Positions 1-7,383 are shown, counted from the first letter of the stretch. The stretch is DNA of 64,000 bases from JAUIIK01 sp963745675 (GCA_963745675.1 CAVUYM010000012.1:124001-188000), one strand, 5' to 3'. Made by a program: numbers and translations. Notes: a model not told the origin generated them from the sequence alone.

Positions 1-235
1 GGTTGATCAGAGTCGAGATCGCATCCGAAATCTGGCGGTCGAATTTCGAGCGCAGCTGTTCGACGGCAAAGGTATTGGGTGCGGCGATGACGGCATTTTC
101 GCGGTCGAGGTCAATCAGCGAGGTCGAGCGCAACCAGGTCTCGAAGTTGGCGCGGGAGACTTGCCCCTGCAAATCATCCAGGGCAGCCTGCCAGACTTGT
201 TCGTAGCGTGCATCAGCCTGCTGCTCGATCGCCAT
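1..235 (-). CDS. dnaA: DnaA, chromosomal replication initiator (N-terminal part)
   Basis: The reverse strand from the ATG at 235 reads without a stop to the window edge, giving 78 residues beginning MAIEQQADARYEQVWQAAL. The pattern W-x5-L-x3-Q-V-S-x2-N-F-E-T-W-L is the classic DnaA domain I, which binds DnaB helicase and partners such as DiaA/SirA. The AAA+ and DNA-binding domains lie outside the window. A GAGG-containing ribosome site lies just upstream of the ATG. DnaA-box-like sequences at 266-284 sit in the likely promoter, consistent with autoregulation. rpmH/rnpA, often found upstream of dnaA in other phyla, are not present on this side. Partial because of the window edge, not truncated. 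Confidence 0.9.
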   Translation of the reverse strand, partial: MAIEQQADARYEQVWQAALDDLQGQVSRANFETWLRSTSLIDLDRENAVIAAPNTFAVEQLRSKFDRQISDAISTLIN

Positions 236-265
236 GACCTCGCCCTCTCGAGCCCTACGCACCCC

Positions 266-284
266 TGTGGAAAACTCTTCCACA
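266..284. promoter_or_regulatory. Inverted pair of DnaA-box-like 9-mers
   Basis: TGTGGAAAA at 266-274 matches the DnaA box (TGTGGATAA) at 8 of 9 positions and TCTTCCACA at 276-284 matches the opposite orientation (TTATCCACA) at 7 of 9. The two face each other about 30 bp upstream of the dnaA start. They could mediate dnaA autoregulation or mark the edge of oriC. No dense cluster of further boxes was seen between 285 and 932, so an origin is not established. Confidence 0.45.
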
Positions 285-411
285 AAGCGTACGTACACTT
301 GCCAGTGAGTGTAGCATCCCTAACGATACGGCAACAAGGCGGGCTGAGGCAAGAGTTGACGTTAAGTCACCGAGGAGTTTGTAGGTTGTAGTACGTAGTT
401 TGTAATTAAGC

Positions 412-536
412 AGCCCTCACCCCCGGCCCCTCTCCCAATCCTGGGAGAGGGGAGGAAGAAATCACAGGGTGACGTCTAGTAACTGATCGATGCCCCTTCT
501 CCCAGCATTGGGAGAAGGGGTTAGGGGATGAGGGCT
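412..536. repeat. MITE-like / REP-like nested inverted repeat
   Basis: The outer arms AGCCCTCA (412-419) and TGAGGGCT (529-536) are perfect inverted repeats. Inside are two hairpins: CCCCTCTCCCA/TGGGAGAGGGG (427-437 / 442-452) and CCCCTTCTCCCA/TGGGAGAAGGGG (493-504 / 509-520). The two halves of the element are also imperfect reverse complements of each other. It contains no coding sequence. A short palindromic intergenic repeat family of this kind is usually dispersed through a genome; only this copy is seen in the window. Confidence 0.6.
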
Positions 537-600
537 CTTAGTACTGAACTAGAAATTCGCTAATCCCTACAACCTAATCCCTATTCCCTCATTAAGAGGC

Positions 601-634
601 TACGGGCCGGATCATTGGGGCGATCCGGCCCGTA
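601..634. other. 13-bp perfect hairpin in the dnaA upstream region
   Basis: TACGGGCCGGATC (601-613) pairs perfectly with GATCCGGCCCGTA (622-634) over an 8-nt loop. No T-tract follows on either strand, so a classical intrinsic terminator is not supported. The rest of 236-932 contains a 6-bp hairpin at 651-668, the 9-bp repeat at 678-710, an AT-rich patch near 711-722, and no supportable gene. Confidence 0.5.
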
Positions 635-677
635 CAAGGAAGGGGAGGGGTGGAGTTCTAACACTCCACGGTGTGTC

Positions 678-710
678 AGAGAGAGTAAATCGACGGTGGG
701 GACTCTCTCT
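678..710. other. 9-bp perfect inverted repeat next to an AT-rich patch
   Basis: AGAGAGAGT (678-686) and ACTCTCTCT (702-710) are perfect inverted repeats separated by 15 nt, followed immediately by ACTTATATATA. It may be a regulatory or origin-related structure between divergent dnaA and the M20 peptidase gene. Function unknown. Confidence 0.35.
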
Positions 711-932
711 ACTTATATATACGTGTGAGGACCCCTATTGGTTGCACGTTTTTGACCCCAATTTCGAAATTCGTTGGGTTTCGTGGTCGAAAATCCGTCC
801 GTACACTCCCGATTCCGCAACTTCGGCCCGATTCTACTTCCTACCCTGAACCGAAAAGCAACGACTATCGCGGCGCGGCAGTGCTACAGTAGCCCGTCAT
901 ATTGCGCAATCAGCAGAACGGAGCCAGACCAA

Positions 933-2310
933 ATGAGTGATCTTTCAACTACATTTCAGTATATCGACGAGAATAGCTGAGGAACTCATCGCCGACTACC
1001 AGAGACTCGTCCGGCAGCCATCGGTCTCATCGAGCGGAGAAGGCGTGCCTGAATGCGCCGAGCTGCTCGTCGAGCTGATGAGCGCCGCCGGAATCGACGC
1101 CCGGGTGGTCCCGACAACCGGGCAGCCGATCGTCTTCGGCGAAGCCCGCAGCAACAACCCGGACGCGCCGACGCTGCTGCACTACTCCCACTACGACGTG
1201 CAGCCGGGCGACGCCGACGATCCGCTCTGGGACGCGCCGCCCTTCGAGGCCCAGCGCTTCGGCGACCGCATCGTGGGCCGCGGCACGACCGACGCCAAGG
1301 GCAACGTCATGGCCTTCGTCCAGGCGGTCAAGGCGCTCAACGCGACCTCCGGCCTGCCGGTCAATCTGAAGTTCATCTTCGACGGCGAGGAGGAGAGCGG
1401 CAGTCCGAGCCTGCCCGGCTTCGTCGAGGAGCACCGCGAGATGCTGGCAGCCGATGCCATCCTCGGCTTCGACGGCGGCTTTCGTGCCGGAGACAAGCCG
1501 CACGTCAGCCTCGGCAACAGCGGCCTGCTGACCTGCCAGCTGCGAGCGATGGGCGGCGCCAAGGACTTGCACTCGGCTCGCGCCCGGCTCGTCCCGAACG
1601 CCGCATGGAAGCTCGTCTGGGCGTTGAACTCGATGAAAGGCCCGGACGGTCACGTCAACATCGAAGGCTTCTACGACGATGTCCGGCCCGTTTCCGAGCG
1701 CGAACGAGAGCTGATCGAGGAAGCAGGCTTCTTCGATCCCGACTGGCACGACGACCTCGGCGTCGATCACTTTCTCAACGATGTGAGCGGTGTCGATGCT
1801 CTCGAACAGCTGCTCTTCACCCCAACCTGCAACATCAACGGCTTCGCCTCCGGTTTCGTCGGTGCTGGCGCGAAGACGCTGCTGCCGTCGACGGCGACGG
1901 TCAACCTCGATTTCCGGCTGGTGATGGATCAGGACCCGGTCGACATCTTCAACAAACTGCGAAAACACCTCGACGACAACGGCTTCGAAGATATCGAGCT
2001 GCTCGAACGCGGCTTCATCGAGCCGTCACGAACCGACGCCGATGCGCCCTTTGCCCGCATCGTCGCCGACGCCGCGCGCGAAGTGCTGGATCGCGAGCCA
2101 TCGCTCTGGCCAACCGGCGACGCTTCAGGCCGGACGACGCTCTGGATCGCGACCCGGCTCGGCATCCAGGGGGCAGGCACCGGCGTCGGACCGCCCGACT
2201 GGCGCGGCCATGCCGCCAACGAGTTCATGCTCGTGCCCTATTTCCTGAACGGCATCAAGTACGCCGCCCGTATCTGGGATATGGTCGGCGAACGTGGAGG
2301 CGTCGAGTAG
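933..2310 (+). CDS. M20 family metallopeptidase (dipeptidase-like), N-terminal frameshift
   Basis: This is a cytoplasmic di-zinc peptidase of the M20 dipeptidase type, expected to cleave dipeptides or related amides. Counting from the GTG at 937, the visible ligands are H85 and D87 in HYSHYDVQP, D119 in GRGTTDAKG, the catalytic pair E151/E152 in FDGEEESGS, D in GFDGGF, and a C-terminal GHAANEF histidine. The true start is probably the ATG at 933 (GGAG at 920-923), which encodes MSDLSTTFQYIDENS and then hits a TGA at 978. Removing one base near 975-979 joins it to AEELIADYQRL in the main frame. Length (about 457 aa) is normal for the family. It stands alone, divergent from dnaA. Confidence 0.9.
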
Positions 2311-2355
2311 GAGATAGCAACCCTTCCTGTTCATCGGCACTTTAGCTTGCCCTTT

Positions 2356-2408
2356 CCCGCTAGACGCAGACGGTGTAAACACTGATCTACGTCTAGCGGG
2401 AGCATGCT
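2356..2408. repeat. Long imperfect palindrome downstream of the M20 gene
   Basis: CCCGCTAGACGCAGA (2356-2370) pairs with TCTACGTCTAGCGGG (2386-2400) at 14 of 15 positions; the loop itself contains GTGTAAACAC, and AGCATGCT, a perfect 8-bp palindrome, follows at 2401-2408. It may be a terminator-like structure, a remnant of a small mobile element, or a protein binding site. The 2311-2799 interval holds no gene that can be supported. Confidence 0.5.
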
Positions 2409-2670
2409 CCCATCGGTTTCGCCACAGGCTGGAATCCCCTCGCGAGGCGACGTCGCTGCCAGGATGTCTCGTTCTGGAATCCATCGCCTCCACGGGCCAT
2501 AGTCGAGATTGTGTAGCGACCCGAGCCAGCGGCGATGTCTCTACCAGCATCCATCGGTCTGCTTCGTTACCCACCGTGAATTATCCGGGTTAGCAGCCCT
2601 CGGCCTTCGACTACGATATCTGCGAGAGCCAGCCCAGGATGTGGACATATATTCTGGCTTAAAAGGTGAC

Positions 2671-2747
2671 GGGCGCCTAAAGGGCGCCCGAAAGGGAAGG
2701 GGGGTAAACCTCGGAGAACGGTTTGGGGGGATTACCACTCTCCGAGG
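2671..2747. repeat. Two further inverted repeats in a purine-rich intergenic stretch
   Basis: GGGCGCC (2671-2677) pairs with GGCGCCC (2683-2689), and CCTCGGAGA (2709-2717) pairs with TCTCCGAGG (2739-2747). The flanks are unusually G/A-rich (AAAGGGAAGGGGGG). No coding potential is evident. Confidence 0.4.
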
Positions 2748-2799
2748 GTGGAAGGGAAGAGGGGCGTAAACAGCGCGCCTTACTTCAGACGCGCTCGCC

Positions 2800-2820
2800 T
2801 GCCACACCTAACGTGTGGCA
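2800..2820 (-). terminator. Candidate terminator hairpin after the small gene
   Basis: TGCCACAC (2800-2807) and GTGTGGCA (2813-2820) form a perfect 8-bp stem with a 5-nt loop, directly abutting the stop codon of the minus-strand gene at 2821. There is no clear U-tract, so it may only stabilise the mRNA end. Confidence 0.45.
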
Positions 2821-3003
2821 TTAGATAAGCGGGTAACCTGATCTTCGTTCGATCATGCGGCGGTAGTCTTGTCGTGATTCGCTGAATGTAGGCAAGCCTT
2901 CTGCTCGGGACACGGCGACGACTCCGTAGAACGCCTCGCTCCCTGATGGAGTACCTGCAAGACCACGGCCTATTGATTGGATTAGCTTTGTCATACGGTT
3001 CAT
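2821..3003 (-). CDS. Small hypothetical protein (60 aa)
   Basis: The protein begins MNRMTKLIQSIGRG and ends with a basic region, QDYRRMIERRSGYPLI. No family is recognised. The reading frame opens at 3021, but the ATG at 3003 is better supported: a GAGG within AAGGCGAGG (complement of 3010-3018) lies 6 nt upstream. A near-consensus sigma-70 promoter lies directly upstream (3029-3057) and a hairpin directly downstream (2800-2820), so this is probably a real, independently expressed gene. No transmembrane segment is seen. It has no operon partner; the MerR gene upstream is a separate unit in the same direction. Confidence 0.55.
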   Translation of the reverse strand: MNRMTKLIQSIGRGLAGTPSGSEAFYGVVAVSRAEGLPTFSESRQDYRRMIERRSGYPLI

Positions 3004-3028
3004 CGTCAACCTCGCCTTCATGAATATG

Positions 3029-3057
3029 AATATAAACTAGAACTTTAGATTTGTCAA
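3029..3057 (-). promoter_or_regulatory. Near-consensus sigma-70 promoter of the small gene
   Basis: On the minus strand TTGACA (complement of 3052-3057) is followed after exactly 17 nt by TATATT (complement of 3029-3034). Transcription would begin close to the upstream ATG at 3021, leaving the preferred ATG at 3003 with a very short leader carrying its ribosome site. Confidence 0.65.
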
Positions 3058-3123
3058 GCCGGCTTGATCCGGATTCGCATATTTGGCTGTCAGGAGAGCA
3101 GGCACAGGAGGCGGCGGGGAAAG

Positions 3124-4068
3124 CTAGGATTCCTTTGCCGATCTGCCTCTGGAGTAGTCGACGATCGCCGCAACTGCAGCACGAACCCCAGACGCCGTAG
3201 GCAGAATTACGCCGAGTGGCCTCAACTCATCAGTGTGCTCGACAGCCAGCGGCCCGCCCACAATGATCGCGGGCTTGCCCTCGCCCGAGAGAGCAGCCTG
3301 CAATTCGCGAATCGTGTGCAGAAGCGCCGGCAGCCGTTCGGAGAGCGTCGCCCCCAGCAGAACGAAGTCCGGTCGCCTGAGTCGCACCGATTCGATCAGG
3401 AAGCTGGCGGCAACATCGGCTCCGAGTAGGTGTACCTGGTAACCCTGCTCGCGGAGTAAGCCGGAAGCCATGCGCAGTCCGAGATCATGGAGCTCGCCTT
3501 CGACACCCGCTGCAAGGACAATCACGCCCTTACTCGACGGCGCGGCGCGGTGGACCGACAGCTCCGCGACGAGATCTTTCACCAACTCAGTCGCTTCTTT
3601 TTCCTGACCGACCAGGATATTGCCGCGTTCCCACTCTTTTCCGACTTTTCGCATTGCTTCGCCGATGATGTCAACGAAAATCGTGGTCAGTGGCAACCCA
3701 AAGCTGTCCGCGTCCCGGATCAGCTGGGCCGCACCAGCCCGATCACCGTTGGTGACGCGCTCAAAGAAGATCGTACTGAGCTCCTCCGGGTCACCGAGTC
3801 TGTCTAAACGTACGAGCCGCTCACGGATCCTGGCGATCGGCAGCCCCTCGCTCTGCATCTTCCGGACGAATCGAATTCGTTCGAGATCCTCTTCATGGTA
3901 GAGCCGATGCCCTCCCGAAGTACGTTCTGGCGAGAGCATGCCTTCGCTCTCCAGAAAACGCAACGTAGATGCATTTATCTCTGGAAACTCCATCTGGAGT
4001 TGTTCAACGGCTCCGCCGATTGAAACGGGATCTCTGGAGCTATTCGGATGATCCAACTTGTCGTTCAT
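3124..4068 (-). CDS. MerR-family regulator with cobalamin-binding domain (CarH/LitR-like)
   Basis: 314 aa. Residues 17-85 form a MerR winged helix (TLRFLESEGML, then GGHRLYHEEDLERI). Residues 95-175 form the four-helix cap and 180-310 a Rossmann-type B12 domain. The E192-x-H194-x-x-G197 motif supplies the histidine expected as lower cobalt ligand. In CarH-type photoreceptors the cap has a W-x9-E-H motif; here W146 and E156 are kept but the next residue is K157, and the residue after W146 is E147. The family binds DNA as a tetramer in the dark and dissociates in light; whether that holds here is uncertain. Direct repeats at 4113-4130 upstream may be its operator. No strong ribosome site precedes the ATG at 4068. 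Confidence 0.85.
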   Translation of the reverse strand: MNDKLDHPNSSRDPVSIGGAVEQLQMEFPEINASTLRFLESEGMLSPERTSGGHRLYHEEDLERIRFVRKMQSEGLPIARIRERLVRLDRLGDPEELSTIFFERVTNGDRAGAAQLIRDADSFGLPLTTIFVDIIGEAMRKVGKEWERGNILVGQEKEATELVKDLVAELSVHRAAPSSKGVIVLAAGVEGELHDLGLRMASGLLREQGYQVHLLGADVAASFLIESVRLRRPDFVLLGATLSERLPALLHTIRELQAALSGEGKPAIIVGGPLAVEHTDELRPLGVILPTASGVRAAVAAIVDYSRGRSAKES

Positions 4069-4112
4069 GGCGCTTATTTCGATTAGCAGTCAGTATGTAA
4101 TTTATCTCAACT

Positions 4113-4130
4113 TACAGTTGACATACAGTT
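4113..4130. promoter_or_regulatory. Direct-repeat operator candidate, TACAGTT x2
   Basis: TACAGTT occurs at 4113-4119 and 4124-4130, an 11-bp period that puts both on one face of the helix; the related inverted CAGTATGTAA lies at 4091-4100. The repeats sit between the divergent MerR-B12 gene and the small membrane genes, and next to a minus-strand promoter candidate (TTGAGA, 17 nt, GCTAAT). Autoregulation by the MerR protein is inferred. Confidence 0.4.
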
Positions 4131-4211
4131 ATAGCATACCTTACTGGATGACGTGTTGGAGCAGCCGATAAATGGCGCTTCTAATATCTCAACTTTGACT
4201 TGAAGTTCATG

Positions 4212-4217
4212 TATAAT
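4212..4217 (+). promoter_or_regulatory. Consensus -10 box TATAAT
   Basis: A perfect TATAAT lies at 4212-4217, 43 bp before the preferred start at 4261. TTGACT at 4195-4200 is only 11 nt upstream, too close for a standard -35, so the promoter may depend on an activator or an extended -10. Confidence 0.4.
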
Positions 4218-4260
4218 GATTCAAGACAATCGAACTCCAGCACCGCTGGGGATATCCAGG

Positions 4261-4449
4261 ATGGACTCAAGGTTGAACAATTCCTTCACTCAAGACCGAC
4301 CGCTTGTACTCATACTCGCCTCGGCATTCATCTCGTTCCTCTTCTCCGTCACGCTCTGGTTCTTCGTCGACAAAGAGACTGGCATATTCGTCGGTCTCTG
4401 GGTCCCCTCGATCCTCGGCTTCGGCGCGATCATGCGGAAGGGAAGCTGA
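4261..4449 (+). CDS. Small membrane protein (62 aa)
   Basis: It begins MDSRLNNSFTQDRPL, then has two hydrophobic segments: LVLILASAFISFLFSVTLWFF and IFVGLWVPSILGFGAIM, with a short charged loop (VDKETG) between. The frame is open from ATG 4216, but that ATG overlaps the TATAAT box, so 4261 is preferred. The gene is separated by 1 nt from the next small membrane gene. The pair could form a small two-component membrane complex. No function is assigned. Confidence 0.6.
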   Translation: MDSRLNNSFTQDRPLVLILASAFISFLFSVTLWFFVDKETGIFVGLWVPSILGFGAIMRKGS

Positions 4450-4450
4450 C

Positions 4451-4615
4451 ATGCTTGAAGTTATTGTCGGGGTCGTCGGCATCATCGTTACGACCATGGT
4501 CATGATCGCGGGCCTGCTCTCGTTCCGCAGCTGGGGCGACCAGCAGGGCGTCAATGCGCTCTATCCAAACGAGCAAGAGAAACAGGACGCCCGCGAACTG
4601 TCCCACAAGCAGTAG
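4451..4615 (+). CDS. Small single-pass membrane protein (54 aa)
   Basis: The protein is MLEVIVGVVGIIVTTMVMI followed by a short hydrophobic continuation and a polar tail (NEQEKQDARELSHKQ). A GGAAG ribosome site lies just upstream in the end of the previous gene. One N-terminal transmembrane helix and a charged cytoplasmic tail are visible. The tight 1-nt spacing suggests co-translation with the 62-aa protein. Function unknown. Confidence 0.6.
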   Translation: MLEVIVGVVGIIVTTMVMIAGLLSFRSWGDQQGVNALYPNEQEKQDARELSHKQ

Positions 4616-4720
4616 AGGATCTGGACAGCTATGCACTATCTATTCAGCGAGAAGATGACCAGCGTCAGGGCCGGTGATATGATTCGGAGCGCCTTCGTCA
4701 CCGCCCTGACCGCCCAAATC

Positions 4721-4758
4721 TCCTGCTCGCGAGATCGTAGGGGATCTCGAATGCAGGA
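4721..4758. terminator. Stem-loop after the small membrane operon
   Basis: TCCTGC (4721-4726) pairs with GCAGGA (4753-4758) and CGAGATC (4730-4736) with GATCTCG (4743-4749), giving a two-part stem between the plus-strand small genes and the end of the minus-strand SDR gene. It could terminate either side; no T-tract. Confidence 0.4.
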
Positions 4759-4855
4759 GTTAATGTCAGTACGGCGCGGCAGGAACTAGCGGCCAATCAG
4801 CTCGTTAAGGAAGCGATGGAGCGAGATAGCTCGTCGGATCTGCCATCGGGAACGC

Positions 4856-6301
4856 CTAATGTTTGACCGCTGCCGCGATTCCGTAGAGCATGCGGCGAAA
4901 GACGATCTGGTGCAGGGGATAGAGCGCATACCAGTAAAGCTTGCCGAAGATGCCGACCGGATCGAAGATCGCCGTCTGGCGTATGCGCGCACCACCGTCG
5001 ACCGGCTCGACCTCAAACTGAAGCCAGGCCCGGCCGGGAAGCTTCATCTCAGCTTCGAGCCGCAATAGCCTATGCGGCTCGTACTCTTCAACCCGCCAGA
5101 AGTCGACGGTATCGCCCGGATACACCTCGGAAGCATGCTTCCGCCCACGACGTAACCCTGGCCCACCGACCAGCAGGTCGAGAAAGCCCCGTAGCCGCCA
5201 GAGTGCATTGCCGTAGTACCAGCCCGCTGAACCGCCTATCCTACTGATTGGCTCAAAGGCATTTTCCGCCGACGTGCGGACTCTCACAGAGCGTGAATCG
5301 ACGATGCGCGATCCGATCGCCGCACCGCCATAGCTCGTCGTTGCGCCACTCGAAGAGAGTGCGTCCGACCAGCGGGTCATGGCGTACTCCCGATCCTCGT
5401 TTGCCAGCGCCCGTGCGATCGCTTCCCGCGCCGACCGCGGCTCGATGTCGAAGAGCTCGGCGGCACGATTGCTGGTGACTATCGTGTCATGCCGCAAGCT
5501 ATCGACGAGGTGCCTGCCGACCCGGGCATAGACTGGAGTGACCAGTCCCAGCCAGAGACTGGAAATCCCGGGCGTCAGGAATGGCACGGGAATGATCTTG
5601 CGGCCAAGATCGCGCTGGCGGGCGTACTCAAGCATCAGATCCTGGTAGGTGACGACTTCAGAACCGCCGATCTCAACGATCTCGCTCTGCTCTACATCAA
5701 TGTCCAGCGAAGCCACCAGGTAATCAAGCACATCCTCGATAGCGATCGGCTGAGCCTTGCTTCGCACCCAACGCGGCGCAGTCATCACCGGCAGCTTTTC
5801 GACCAGCGCCCGCACCATCTCAAACGACAGGCTGCCGGAACCGATGATCACTGACGCGCGCAGCTCGATCGTCGTCACTCCAGACTCGCGCAAGATATCA
5901 CCAACGCGCTGCCGGCTCGCGAGGTGGGCCGACAATTCGCCGCTCTCGCCCAGCCCACCAAGATAGATGATGCGTTGAACGCCTGCCTCGGAGGCGGCGC
6001 GGGCGAAATTCGTGGCGCTCTGCCGTTCGAGCTCTTCGAAGTCATCGCCGGTCGCCATCGAATGCACCAGATAGTAGGCGCTATCAACGCCCTCAAAAGC
6101 GTCAGAGAGCGACTCGGGATCGAGCAGATCCCCCTCGACGACTTCAGTATTCTCGCCAACCCGCGACATGACGTTCGCGGGCGTGCGCGCCAGACATCGA
6201 ACGCGATCCGTGCGGGCTTCCAGCCGCGGCAAGAGGCGCCCCCCGATGTAGCCGGATGCGCCGGTTAGCAGAATCGTCCGTTTGGCCTGTGTTAGAGTCA
6301 T
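4856..6301 (-). CDS. NAD(P)-binding SDR fused to a DUF2867 domain
   Basis: 481 aa. Residues 9-230 are an atypical (extended) SDR Rossmann fold: TGASGYIGG near residue 13, then GDLLDPESL and AYYLVHSM, where the usual YxxxK pair is not obvious. Residues 330-480 match DUF2867: WYYGNALWRLRGFLDLLVGG, then DFWRVEEYEPHRLLRLEAEM and a hydrophobic end. Such proteins are predicted nucleotide-sugar or quinone-type reductases with a START-like lipid-binding tail; the substrate is unknown. It is divergent from the heliorhodopsin gene across a 270-bp region carrying a large inverted repeat. Length and architecture are intact. Confidence 0.85.
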   Translation of the reverse strand: MTLTQAKRTILLTGASGYIGGRLLPRLEARTDRVRCLARTPANVMSRVGENTEVVEGDLLDPESLSDAFEGVDSAYYLVHSMATGDDFEELERQSATNFARAASEAGVQRIIYLGGLGESGELSAHLASRQRVGDILRESGVTTIELRASVIIGSGSLSFEMVRALVEKLPVMTAPRWVRSKAQPIAIEDVLDYLVASLDIDVEQSEIVEIGGSEVVTYQDLMLEYARQRDLGRKIIPVPFLTPGISSLWLGLVTPVYARVGRHLVDSLRHDTIVTSNRAAELFDIEPRSAREAIARALANEDREYAMTRWSDALSSSGATTSYGGAAIGSRIVDSRSVRVRTSAENAFEPISRIGGSAGWYYGNALWRLRGFLDLLVGGPGLRRGRKHASEVYPGDTVDFWRVEEYEPHRLLRLEAEMKLPGRAWLQFEVEPVDGGARIRQTAIFDPVGIFGKLYWYALYPLHQIVFRRMLYGIAAAVKH

Positions 6302-6376
6302 ATATTCTCCGGGGAATCTCAGTTGTATTTAGGTGAGTGTGTGCTTACCAGTATGTAGGGTACCAGTAATAGGATC

Positions 6377-6464
6377 AAGCGGGCTCCGTGATTGCAGTGG
6401 TGACGAAATTACTGGCCCCGGTAAGCAGTAGGTTTCAGTCATCTGCGCTCTCACGAGCCCGCTT
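6377..6464. other. Large stem-loop element between SDR and heliorhodopsin genes
   Basis: AAGCGGGCTC (6377-6386) pairs perfectly with GAGCCCGCTT (6455-6464), and with one bulge the helix extends through CGTG/CAC. The 68-nt enclosed region has internal pairing candidates (CAGT...ACTG, GCAG...CTGC). An AT-rich run (ATATATAAAC) follows on the plus strand. It could be a structured leader RNA or a terminator-antiterminator for either divergent gene. I could not match it to a known riboswitch consensus. Confidence 0.4.
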
Positions 6465-6571
6465 ATATATAAACATACACTACACCTTCATATTCTGCAA
6501 TACTCTGATTCATCGATCTTGAAAGTCGCTACAATCGGAATCTCATGAAGATGACTGGAACGAAGGTAGAT

Positions 6572-7363
6572 ATGGAAGACAGCACCACTACGACAGCCTA
6601 CAATCCTGACGGCCGGGGGTTGCGACGCGACAATCTCATCGTCGGTCTCATCCATCTGGCGCAGGTCCTCATACTGGTCATCCTCAGCAATGACTTCAGC
6701 CTGCCAGTCACCGAATCGTTCCTGAGCGGCCCGCCCGGAGTGACGGCACCGGGCTCGCCGGAAACGATCTGGGATCTCCCATTGGGTTACGCCGTTGCCT
6801 TCTTCCTGCTACTTGCTGCCATCGATCACCTGTTGATGGCAGCCCCTGGCGTCTGGAAGTGGTACAGCCGTAACCTCCGACGCGGAATCAACTACGCGCG
6901 CTGGTGGGAATACTCGATCAGCGCATCGCTCATGGTCGTCTTGATCGCGATGCTGACCGGCATCAGCGACGTCACCGCTCTGATCGCCATCTTCGGCGCG
7001 AACGCCGCCATGATCTTCTTCGGGATGGTCATGGAGATCTTCAATCGCCCGGGGGCCGAGCGCGTCAACTGGACGCCCTATCTCTTCGGCTGTGTCGCCG
7101 GCGCCGTGCCCTGGATCGCCATCGGGACTGCCCTGATCGGCGCTCAGATCGAGTCGGGCGGGAACGTGCCGAACTTCGTCTTCGGCATCTTCATCTCACT
7201 CTTCCTGCTCTTCAACACCTTCTCAATCAACATGGTGCTGCAGTACAAGAAGATCGGTAAGTGGCGCGACTACATCTACGGCGAGCGCGCCTACCTCGTC
7301 TTCAGCTTGATCGCGAAGACCGCGCTGGCATGGCAAATCTTTGCAAATACGCTGATCGGCTAG
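6572..7363 (+). CDS. Heliorhodopsin
   Basis: A seven-helix retinal protein of the heliorhodopsin family, which sits in the membrane inverted relative to type 1 rhodopsins (N-terminus inside) and is thought to be sensory or regulatory rather than a pump. Counting from ATG 6545, the Schiff-base lysine is K258 in SLIAKTALAWQ and the counterion glutamate is E122 in YARWWEYSISASLM. Other family hallmarks are DNLIVGLIHLAQ, LSNDFSLPV, SGPPG and FNTFSINMVLQY. ATG 6572 is preferred because GAAGG (6562-6566) lies 5 nt upstream; ATG 6545 has no ribosome site. A TACAAT at 6530-6535 may be its -10. It is divergent from the SDR-DUF2867 gene and 2.5 kb from a MerR-B12 light-sensor-like regulator. Retinal-synthesis genes are not in the window. 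Confidence 0.95.
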   Translation: MEDSTTTTAYNPDGRGLRRDNLIVGLIHLAQVLILVILSNDFSLPVTESFLSGPPGVTAPGSPETIWDLPLGYAVAFFLLLAAIDHLLMAAPGVWKWYSRNLRRGINYARWWEYSISASLMVVLIAMLTGISDVTALIAIFGANAAMIFFGMVMEIFNRPGAERVNWTPYLFGCVAGAVPWIAIGTALIGAQIESGGNVPNFVFGIFISLFLLFNTFSINMVLQYKKIGKWRDYIYGERAYLVFSLIAKTALAWQIFANTLIG

Positions 7364-7383
7364 CGCCGCATGCTGACAGCTTC

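Noticed and set aside
1027..1968. Long open frames antisense to or overlapping the M20 peptidase (up to 430 aa)
   Set aside because: Arg/Ala/Gln-rich composition without motifs; a consequence of high GC codon use in the real gene.
4631..4789. 52-codon open frame beginning MHYLFSEKMTS
   Set aside because: No clear ribosome site, overlaps the stem-loop at 4721-4758, and no recognisable features.
6377..6464. Cobalamin or T-box riboswitch
   Set aside because: The B12-box and T-box consensus sequences were looked for on both strands and not found.
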